A stretch of 16,537 nucleotides of DNA, taken from positions 1 to 16,537 of the forward strand of contig PJAB01001180.1 of assembly GCA_002887195.1 (NCBI GenBank). The letters are read 5' to 3'. A program made the position numbers and the translations under genes. Under the pieces are notes generated by a model. The model had not been told where the DNA came from, ran no database searches, and saw only the letters and a program-made list of their open reading frames with translations. The DNA is from Chrysochromulina parva. Taxonomy: Eukaryota; Haptophyta; Prymnesiales; Chrysochromulinaceae. Shown piece by piece: positions 6,215 through 12,833 of the stretch. Positions within the stretch are counted from its first letter, which is position 1. Every line of letters begins with the position of its first letter.

Positions 6215-8224
6215 TTAACTGAACATCTTGCCGTACTGGGCCGTGCGCTGCTGCAACCTGTCGAGCAGCCGGTGCGCCTCCGCATGGCTTGCGTCGCTGC
6301 GCGCGAGTTTGGACGCCGCTACGATGGCCTCGGACAGGTTGTTGCCGCCCTCGTGCGCCTTGGCGAGCCGCCATAGCGCCGTCGGGTGCAATGGCTCCAC
6401 CGAAAGCACGCTCTCGCACGCTGCACGCGCCAGGCGCCACTCAGCCATTTTGAGGGCCGTCACGGCAAGGTTGAGGAGGAGCGAGATGTGCAGCGCTAAG
6501 GTGTTAGGCTCAACCGGCGGCTTGGGCAGCGACGGAAGAGCGGACTCGAACGCCGGCGCGGTTGTAGTCGCGGTTGTAGTCGCGGTTGTCGTCGCGATTG
6601 TCGTCGCGGTTGTCGTCGCGATTGTCGTCGCGGTTGTCGTCGCGGTTGTCGTCGCCGTTGTCGGCGCGGTGTCGGCGCGGTCCGGCGCGGTGTCCTGCGC
6701 AGTCTCTCGCGTGGCTGCCGTCGGCTCCATCAGCACGGAAGCGTGCAGCGCTGCTTCCTGACGTGGCGACCGCTCTGGTGGCGGCGGCTGCAACGGGGGG
6801 CCGAGGGCTGCGGCCGCCTCCACCAACTCTGACAAGTGGTTGGCGAGCAGCTTGGGGCACGGCGGGTCCCCTTCCCGCAGCATCCAGATGCCAGCCAGGT
6901 AGCCGACGAGCGCCACACGCCATGCCTCCTTGGCAAAGTGCTTGTTCGCAAGTTCCTTGTACACCCCCGCGCGGCTGCTTCGGTCGCGCGCGTCCAGCGT
7001 GCGCCGGAAGGCGCGCAAGCGCTCCTGCAGGCGTGGCGCCTCGGTCGGGTCCATATGCAGCCTCTTCGTCTTCATGTCACTCTCCTCCGAGGTGGAGCTC
7101 GGGCCCCACAGCTCCAGCAGGCGCACGAGGCAGCCGTCGTCGGGCAAGGTGGCGGCGGGCTCCCCCTTGCACTGCCCCATATCGGCTGCGTCCCAGAGCT
7201 CGGCCGGCTGCCGGTGGTCCTTTCGGCTCCAACCACTTGCTGAGCCGCTGAAGGCCCCAGCCTTCAACTTGACAAAGGGGGCCTCGTCACACTTGTCTGC
7301 CTCTTCGGAGCGCACTGTCTCTGGGGGCAACAGTGAGTCGGCGTCGTGAGCCTTGGCGAGCTGCCGAAGCTCTTGTATCCGAGCGGCGCCGCACCAGCAG
7401 GCCAGCAAGAGCACAGACCACGCGAGGAGAGCAACGTAGAACTCCACGAGCGACACTCCCGTCGCGAATGCCTCCTCCCCGTGCTGACTCGAGAGCGCTT
7501 CGGCAGCGCTGCCTGGCATCGGCACGCAGCAGTAATCGTTGATGCAGCCGCCTGCGCAAGTGTCGTCGCCTTCCATGCAGCAGCTACCGTGCGTGCCGCA
7601 AAATGTGGGGCACGCGCCCGCTTTTTGGTCGCACCCGTACCAGCAGCGCTTATTCTCGTTGAGCAGGGCCGGGGGCGACGGCGGCAATGATGGCGGCGAT
7701 GGCGGCAGCGGCGGCGGGGGCGAAGGCGGAAAAGGTGGCGGCGGCGAAGGCTGCGGCGGCGGCGGCGGTGGAGGCGGCGGCGGTGAAGGCGGCGGCGGCG
7801 ACGGCGGCGGTGGAGGTGGAGGCGAAGGCGGCGGCGGCGAAGGCGGCGGGGGTGGCGGCGGCGAAGGCGGCGGGGGCGAAGGCGGCGGTGGTGGCGGCGG
7901 CGGTGGCGAGGGTGGTGACGGCGAAGGCGGCGGCGGCGGTGGGGGGGGCGGGGGGGGCGGAGGCGGGAATGATTTGGGGTCGATCGCCTCGATTGCGCTG
8001 TCCCCCCATAATCCTCGTCCCCCTTGAGGCTTGACATCCTTCAATTTGGGGATCCCCTTGTCACCGATGGGGGAGACGGCATCGCCATCGCCAACGAAGA
8101 AATCGAAGAAGCCCTCCATATTGAGACGGAGACCTTGCTGCGCCACAAAGGGCGGATCGGGCGCCGTCGCTGCTGCAGGCACGCTGCGGGCGTGCACAAA
8201 GATTCCGGGCGCCGCTTTGTGCAT
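6215..8224 (-). CDS. Mosaic membrane protein: poly-Pro, Cys-rich module, TM helix, TPR domain
   Basis: A single uninterrupted frame of 669 residues from the first ATG (8222-8224); the open frame before it has no ATG. Residues 86-186 are poly-Pro with SPPPP units, as in hydroxyproline-rich cell-wall proteins. Residues 194-233 carry ten cysteines (CWYGC, then CPTFCGTHGSCC, then a Cys-Cys end), a module I associate with haptophyte and stramenopile surface proteins. Residues about 257-278 form one hydrophobic helix (YVALLAWSVLLLACWC). Residues about 419-449 and 579-660 read as TPR helices of the FKBP/HOP co-chaperone type. K423, N427, N585 and R619 are in carboxylate-clamp-like positions, while the usual second Lys is T615. 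A Thr-rich repeat (520-556) separates the first TPR from the rest. The inferred topology is Cys-rich part outside and TPR in the cytosol. No signal peptide is visible, so an upstream exon may be missing, or the TM helix may act as the anchor. Confidence 0.75.
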   Translation of the reverse strand: MHKAAPGIFVHARSVPAAATAPDPPFVAQQGLRLNMEGFFDFFVGDGDAVSPIGDKGIPKLKDVKPQGGRGLWGDSAIEAIDPKSFPPPPPPPPPPPPPPSPSPPSPPPPPPPPPSPPPPSPPPPPPPSPPPPSPPPPPPPSPPPPSPPPPPPPPPPQPSPPPPFPPSPPPPLPPSPPSLPPSPPALLNENKRCWYGCDQKAGACPTFCGTHGSCCMEGDDTCAGGCINDYCCVPMPGSAAEALSSQHGEEAFATGVSLVEFYVALLAWSVLLLACWCGAARIQELRQLAKAHDADSLLPPETVRSEEADKCDEAPFVKLKAGAFSGSASGWSRKDHRQPAELWDAADMGQCKGEPAATLPDDGCLVRLLELWGPSSTSEESDMKTKRLHMDPTEAPRLQERLRAFRRTLDARDRSSRAGVYKELANKHFAKEAWRVALVGYLAGIWMLREGDPPCPKLLANHLSELVEAAAALGPPLQPPPPERSPRQEAALHASVLMEPTAATRETAQDTAPDRADTAPTTATTTATTTATTIATTTATTIATTTATTTATTTAPAFESALPSLPKPPVEPNTLALHISLLLNLAVTALKMAEWRLARAACESVLSVEPLHPTALWRLAKAHEGGNNLSEAIVAASKLARSDASHAEAHRLLDRLQQRTAQYGKMFS
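6557..6667 (-). repeat. 12-bp minisatellite encoding Thr/Ala repeat in the mosaic gene
   Basis: About nine tandem 12-bp units (plus-strand form close to gttgtcgtcgcg) encode repeats of ATTT or ATTI inside the linker between TPR segments. Units differ by single bases, giving T/I and synonymous changes. The 12-bp period preserves frame, so copy-number changes would alter linker length only. Confidence 0.9.
7667..7969. repeat. GGC/GGN repeat tract (poly-Pro coding on minus strand)
   Basis: About 300 bp of imperfect GGC-type triplets on the plus strand, ending in runs of seven to eight G near 7941-7957. On the minus strand it encodes the poly-Pro/SPPPP segment of the mosaic protein. The strong strand asymmetry gives the plus strand high G-quadruplex potential. 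Gly- and Ala-rich plus-strand and shifted-frame ORFs here are mirror images of the repeat. Confidence 0.9.
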
Positions 8225-8393
8225 GGTAATTCGCGACTTGGCTTCGGTTTCGCTTGATCGCCGAGACGTGATCAAGTAACTTTGCAATCCTAGTGCCGGC
8301 AGATTTTCCAACGGGAGTCCGGCGCAGCGTTTTCCGAAGTGACGTTTCAAACGATCTGGGCATTCTCACGTGAGTGCTCCTCTCACTGATTAT
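8225..8393. promoter_or_regulatory. Shared divergent promoter region with CACGTG palindrome
   Basis: The start codons of the minus-strand mosaic gene (8224) and the plus-strand helicase gene (8394) are 169 nt apart and point away from each other, so both promoters must fit here, barring missed upstream exons. Bases 8365-8374 are a perfect 10-bp palindrome, ctcacgtgag, with a CACGTG core of the kind bound by bHLH or bZIP factors in plants and algae. It lies 20 nt before the helicase ATG, so it may be in the leader. The function is inferred. Confidence 0.45.
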
Positions 8394-10232
8394 ATGTCGC
8401 TCGTTCACGTGTTGTCGGTGTTCTGCGCGCTCATGAGCCCGCACGTGGCCGTGCGCCATGCAACGGCGCCGCGTCCATCGTCCGCGGCATCGATGCTCGC
8501 AGCCGCCTTCGACGCGCCTGCGCCCGCGCTCGTTGACGGCGTAGGCACAGGCGCCACCTTTGGGCCACTGGCAGTTCCAGAGGCGCTTGCGGAGCGACTG
8601 CGCGGCTGTGGATTTACACACCCGATGCCAATCCAATCGCAGGCGATGCCGCGCATCGCCGCTGGAGAGAATGTCGTCATCCACTCGGCTACAGGCAGTG
8701 GCAAAACGCTCGCTTACCTGGTGCCGCTGCTGGCGGCGCTCTCACCGGGTGATGGTGTGCGAGTGCTCATCGCGACACCCTCGCAGGAGCTCGCCGTGCA
8801 AATCGCCGCGGAGGCTGAGCGGCTTCACCCCGGCCTTGGCGCCGTTAGCGAGGACGGCTCCAGCAGCTCCAGCGCCGGTCGCTCAAGCGGCGGCGTGCTG
8901 CTCGCCATCTCGTCGAGCCGCGAGACAGAGCTGGAGCAGCAAGATGCGCTCTTCTCGTCCGCTCGGCCGCCGCAGCTCATCGTTGGCACGCCGCAGCGCC
9001 TTGCCGACCTCGCCCGGCACCCTCGCGCCCGGCCGGTGCTCCGCTCAGTCCGCACGGTGGTCTTGGACGAAGTGGACCTCATGCTCCCGCCGCTGGCGCC
9101 GGGCACCGTGGCCGGCGGTGGGCGCGGCGGGCGCGGTGGGCGCGGCGGGCTGATTGCGCGTGGCCGCTCGTTTGGCGGGCCTCGTGGCCGCGGCCGTGCT
9201 CGCCCGAATGCCGCCGGCGAGGGGTACCAGGGGAGGGGCACCAGACGCGATACCGGCGCGGTGTACCAGAACGCAGCCATAGGCGCACGGCTCGCGCGTC
9301 CGCGGCCGGCGGAGATCTTCTTTGAGCGACTGCGACGGTCGCGGCCGCGCTCGGCGCCGCCGCTCCAGCTCGTGAGCTGTTCGGCGACCGTCACGGCCGA
9401 CCTGCGCCGCCGGCTGGGCGCGCTGCAAGGCGGCACCGAGGCGGACGCCACAAAGCAAGCCGCCGGAGTGGTGGTGACGGCGGCGCCTGCACATCCGATT
9501 CCGAAGAGCGTCAAGCGCATGGGCGTGGGCGGCGTGGCCATGCCCTCGACGATCCGGCACTCGGCCTATCTGGGCAAGCCGGCCGGCCTCGACCAAATGC
9601 TCCTCACCGCCTTCGCCGAGCTGCAGCCTAACACTGCGCTCCTCGTCATTCCCAACGGCCACTCGGTGCCAAAGCGCGTCGAGGCGTTGCGCAAGCTTGG
9701 GTTCGAGAAGGCCGAGGCGCTGCAGGACGCGCTCGGGGTGCCCGCCGCGACCGCGCCCGAGGAGCGCAGCACGCCCGTGGCAAACGGCGCGACGAGCGCC
9801 GACGACGAGCCGCCCACGACGGCGCCCTCGAGCGCGGTTGCGAGCGCAGGGAGGCCAGCCGCGGCGCCAGTCGCACCGCGCCGGCGGGCCACGGCGGGCG
9901 AGACGTTGCAAGGGGAGATGATCCAGAAGCGTCAGCAGCTCGCCTCGGCCTTTGCGCGGCGCGAAGCGGCGGTGCCGCTGCTCGTAACCACCGAGCACTC
10001 GGCACGCGGCATCGACTTCAAGGACCTTGACGTCGTCTTCCTCGTGGGACTCCCCGCCCGCGTCGACTCGTACGTGCACGTGGCCGGGCGCACCGCGCGC
10101 GAGGGGCGCAAGGGGCGCGCCGTCTGCCTCCTCACCGAGGAGGACGATTTCAACAGGCTCGCTGACTTTGGGCGCGAGCTTGGGATCCAGGTCGAGAAGA
10201 TCGACCTGCGCTTCCTGACCGGGAGGAGTTGA
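8394..10232 (+). CDS. DEAD-box RNA helicase with RG/RGG insert, possibly plastid-targeted
   Basis: A 612-residue protein from the ATG at 8394; the frame upstream begins at GTG. Motifs in order: Q motif (GF, then PMPIQ, 73-81), motif I ATGSGKT (99-105), Ia PSQELAVQI (129-137), Ib GTPQR (198-202), motif II DEVD (225-228) in place of DEAD, motif III SAT (330-332), motif V ARGID (537-541) and motif VI HVAGRTAR (562-569, where HRxGRTGR is usual). DEAD-box proteins use ATP to remodel RNA and RNA-protein complexes. Residues about 240-283 form an RG/RGG-rich insert between motifs II and III, and residues about 450-500 form an Ala/Pro/Thr-rich insert in the second RecA lobe. The N-terminus (MSLVHVLSVFCALMSPHVAV) is hydrophobic and followed by a Ser/Ala/Arg-rich stretch, which would fit a bipartite plastid leader; this is inference. 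A long antisense frame over this gene is a GC-driven shadow. Confidence 0.9.
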   Translation: MSLVHVLSVFCALMSPHVAVRHATAPRPSSAASMLAAAFDAPAPALVDGVGTGATFGPLAVPEALAERLRGCGFTHPMPIQSQAMPRIAAGENVVIHSATGSGKTLAYLVPLLAALSPGDGVRVLIATPSQELAVQIAAEAERLHPGLGAVSEDGSSSSSAGRSSGGVLLAISSSRETELEQQDALFSSARPPQLIVGTPQRLADLARHPRARPVLRSVRTVVLDEVDLMLPPLAPGTVAGGGRGGRGGRGGLIARGRSFGGPRGRGRARPNAAGEGYQGRGTRRDTGAVYQNAAIGARLARPRPAEIFFERLRRSRPRSAPPLQLVSCSATVTADLRRRLGALQGGTEADATKQAAGVVVTAAPAHPIPKSVKRMGVGGVAMPSTIRHSAYLGKPAGLDQMLLTAFAELQPNTALLVIPNGHSVPKRVEALRKLGFEKAEALQDALGVPAATAPEERSTPVANGATSADDEPPTTAPSSAVASAGRPAAAPVAPRRRATAGETLQGEMIQKRQQLASAFARREAAVPLLVTTEHSARGIDFKDLDVVFLVGLPARVDSYVHVAGRTAREGRKGRAVCLLTEEDDFNRLADFGRELGIQVEKIDLRFLTGRS

Positions 10233-10409
10233 TGTAAAGGAGTTGATGCGCCATGAGACGCTGTGCACTGGTCGTCTCTGCGTGGGGGAACCCGAAATCC
10301 ACCTTCACACCTTTTAGGTTATTCACAGATGAGGCCGGCGGGAAGTCCTTCTCCGGACCATCCGCTTTCCGTCCACTTTTTCTGACATCTGCCCTTCCCC
10401 GCTCCGTCT
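10233..10409 (+). promoter_or_regulatory. Helicase 3' end and presumed promoter of the CCCH gene
   Basis: A 177-nt spacer between the helicase stop and the zinc-finger gene ATG. It includes an in-frame TGA at 10383-10385 that limits the zinc-finger start to 10410, and a C/T-rich stretch just before that ATG. No TATA-like element is clear. Confidence 0.35.
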
Positions 10410-12418
10410 ATGGCCCGTGGTGGCCGCCAGAAGGCGGCAGTGGCCGCGCCGGTGGTCAAGGACCCTGCGCGATACAAGGTCAGAGCGCGCCTGATCGCAC
10501 TCGCGGCCCGGCAGACCCACCCCTTCTGCGGGTCTTCTTGCGTGCGACTCAACCCCCACGAACTGCAATTCGAATCCCTGCCGCTGACAGACCGAGCTAT
10601 GCGCTACCTGGATGCGGGCGGATGCCTGCCCCTATGGGATCAAGTGCCAGTTTGCCCACGGCGTCGAGGAGCTGCGCGTCCGCCAGGTGCGCTCGTCGGC
10701 CACCCTGCGTGGGCATCGCTTCTGCCGCAGTGTTGCTGACGTGCTGGCGTGTGCGTGGCGTGCGCGCGTGGTGTGTACTTGGCGTCTGCTCGCAGGACCA
10801 GCCTTCGAGCTATAAGACCAAGGCGTGCCGGTCGTTCGCGCGCACTGGGCGCTGTCCGTACGGGCAAAGGTGCCGCTTCATGCATGGCGATGTGGCAGAT
10901 GCGCACCTCGCAGAAGATGACGACAGCGACCACCAAAGTGACGAGTACTGTAAACCAGTAGCTGGGCAGCCGCCGCTGCCGGCACACGCCCCATCCTCGG
11001 GGTCGGGAAGCAGCAGCCTCCACCAGAGCCCCTACGCGGGTCCGGTGCAGACGTCGCAGCTGCACGTGCAATTGCTCCAGCTGCAGCAGTCCAACGAATC
11101 ATGTTGGGCAAATCATGTACAGAAGCAGCTGCCGGCGCGACCACATGACTCGCAAGTTGCCCTGGGTGCCTCGACTATGCGCCGGCGTAGCAGCAGCAAC
11201 GAGAGCGGCAGCACCGCGAGTGAGGAGGCAACGCGGCAGTTCGACTACAGCTCGAGCCAACAGCACACGCGGCATATGTCTCCACACACGCCGCCGCATG
11301 CGCCGACGCGCGCCACCTCCACAGCCACGGCCGCCGACTCCTTCCGAGCACAACTTCCGCCCAATGCGTCTCCCGCGGCAGTGCTGCTGCCATACGCGCA
11401 GCTGCCGCGGGGCGATGGCCAAGAGGGTGCGCCGCCGGGCGCATTGAGCTCCTCGTTGCCACAAAAGGTTGCCAATTTTGCATGGTCCAACGCGGCATGC
11501 TTGGGCGCCTTTTCCCCGGCGGGCGCGTGTGGGTGCGGTGGGCTGCAGCCGATGACAGCCTTGCCGACCGTCGTGACGCCGAGTCCTTTCACGTCACCAT
11601 GCTCATCAATGGCCTCACGACTACCCTCGACGCACCCGTCCAATGCGTCGTCGGCAGTCCACTCCGAGCTGCCCTCGCCCTCGGTGTTGCCCTTGCCGCA
11701 TGGAGCCTCATCCATCCCGCCCGGCCCGATGCCGCCCGCCTTCTTGCCCCCGCCGGCCATGTTTTCGGCGACCTCGGCGTTATCTGTTCTCGAGCTGCCC
11801 GTGCACCCCTTCGGTGTGCCGTTACACGAGCCAACCGGAGCCGGATCCATTTTCTCGACCGTTGGCAACCTATGGAGCAGTGGCGCACCTGGGCCTGCGA
11901 GGCCGCCAGTGCCGGCACCGGCACCGGCACCGGCACCGGTACCAGCGCCAGGCACGGCCAGCCAAACAGCCGCAAGCCGGCTGCAAGCCGATCCGCACGT
12001 GTCCTTGTGCGGCAGTGGATCGAGCAGCGATGAGAGCAACAGCACCGACCTCGGTGGTGGCGGTGATGGCGCCTTCGAGGGGTGCCTCGCCATGGGCGTG
12101 GGCGGGGTGCACGCGGCGGTGCATGCCAACCGACCATACCACTCGATGACTCGCAGCTCGATTGCGAAGGAGCTGTCCGTTCTCTTTGATGAAGCGCCGG
12201 CCGACGCGTCTGATGGCGCTGCGGGCAAGGACGGCGTCGAGCTCTCGAGATCAGTCGAGCTCATCATCGAGCCGGATGCTGTCGCGGACCGCACCGAGCT
12301 GGCGCTCTCGGACTACTCGACCGCGCGCTTGGCAGGCCAGCTTGCGGCGCTCTGCTGCTCACCATCTCGTCGCGAGCATGGCGCCGAGGGCGCGTCAACT
12401 CCCACCTCACGCTGGTGA
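10410..12418 (+). CDS. Tandem CCCH zinc-finger protein (TTP/ZFP36 type), three exons
   Basis: Model: exons 10410-10478, 10591-10686 and 10796-12418, both introns phase 0, giving 595 residues. Exon 1 ends ...ARYK and exon 2 starts TELC, rebuilding the RYKTEL leader of TTP-type fingers. Finger 1 is C27-x8-C36-x5-C42-x3-H46 ([11 protein letters not shown]). Finger 2, in exon 3, is YKTKAC with C66-x8-C75-x5-C81-x3-H85 ([11 protein letters not shown]). The linker between H46 and C66 is 19 residues, against 18 in the mammalian family. Such proteins bind AU-rich mRNA 3' UTRs and promote decay; that role is family inference. The remaining 500 residues are Ser/Pro/Gln/Ala-rich and probably disordered, with a Pro-Ala repeat. 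The ATG follows an in-frame stop at 10383. The single frame 10253-12418 is not the gene: its first 180 codons are intergenic, intronic or out of frame. Confidence 0.85.
10479..10590 (+). other. Intron 1 of the CCCH zinc-finger gene
   Basis: 112 nt, starting gtcaga and ending ctgacag, phase 0. Removing it joins RYK to TELC and completes the conserved lead-in of finger 1. Without removal, the first finger is preceded by a TGA (10585-10587) in its own frame. Confidence 0.8.
10687..10795 (+). other. Intron 2 of the CCCH zinc-finger gene
   Basis: 109 nt, starting gtgcgc and ending gctcgcag, phase 0. Removing it puts fingers 1 and 2 in one frame with a 19-residue linker. The donor is weaker than consensus, so the exact 5' site could shift, but two fingers in different frames require a splice close to here. 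Confidence 0.7.
11909..11946 (+). repeat. CCGGCA repeat encoding Pro-Ala run in the CCCH gene
   Basis: About six imperfect copies of a 6-bp unit encode alternating Pro and Ala ([13 protein letters not shown]) in the disordered C-terminal region. Confidence 0.85.
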
Positions 12419-12833
12419 GGCTGCGCGCGCGCGGGCGCGCATGATGGCGAGGAGCGACTCCATCTGCTCATGGCCGCATGCAAGGTGCGCCGCAGTTATC
12501 TTTCACCCGCGTGTCGATGAGCGAGCAACATGATGACAGCAACAGCGGCGCATGAAGACAGGACCCACGGCAACCGACTGTCCGACTCGACTAACATGCA
12601 CAACTCAAAAGTTGAGAAGCGAAGGCACATCATACATGATGAGAGTCACCTATTTGTGGTTGTTTGTTACAGCATTGTGCAACGCCCGTGTCAGTGTTGA
12701 TGTTTCCTATCTGCCGATCGTCCCGCCACGCGGTTTCTTTTCTGCTGTAGTTGCGGCTCTTTCATATTGTAGTTGCTGTACATGTAGTTGTGCATGCAAA
12801 TTCGAACTTGCGATCGGAGGACGGTGAGTTTTC
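12419..12833 (+). other. Spacer with possible signal-anchor exon of the glycosyltransferase gene
   Basis: The first part should be the 3' UTR of the CCCH gene, starting with the hairpin. From about 12580 A+T rises. Bases 12636-12823 are open in the same frame as the downstream glycosyltransferase and begin MMRVTYLWLFVTALCNARVS, a good signal peptide or signal anchor. The frame stops at a TGA (12825-12827) inside a consensus GTGAGT donor. A GT-AG intron 12824-12934 (111 nt) would join this exon in frame to NFAHWFF of the enzyme. Confidence 0.45.
12422..12441. terminator. GC hairpin right after the CCCH gene stop
   Basis: A perfect 7-bp inverted repeat (tgcgcgc / gcgcgca) with a 6-nt loop begins 4 nt after the TGA. 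It could form a very stable stem in the 3' UTR. Bacterial-type termination is not expected in a nucleus, so the role, if any, would be in mRNA stability; chance in GC-rich DNA is also possible. Confidence 0.3.

Noticed and set aside
7539..8027. Gly-rich plus-strand ORF resembling a glycine-rich wall protein
   Set aside because: It is the reverse reading of the poly-Pro triplet tract; the minus frame continues into the Cys-rich, TM and TPR parts, so that is the coding strand.
9045..10268. 407-codon minus-strand ORF over the helicase gene
   Set aside because: Antisense to strong DEAD-box motifs; Arg/Gly/Ala/Leu-rich shadow with no recognisable domain.
10253..10795. N-terminal 180 codons of the long frame ending at 12418
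   Set aside because: They read through spacer, exon 1 and 2 out of frame, and two introns; the spliced model restores two CCCH fingers and explains the region better.
11245..12294. 349-codon minus-strand ORF over the CCCH gene tail
   Set aside because: Mirror of a low-complexity Ser/Pro/Ala region; no domain, and the sense strand is fixed by the spliced zinc fingers.
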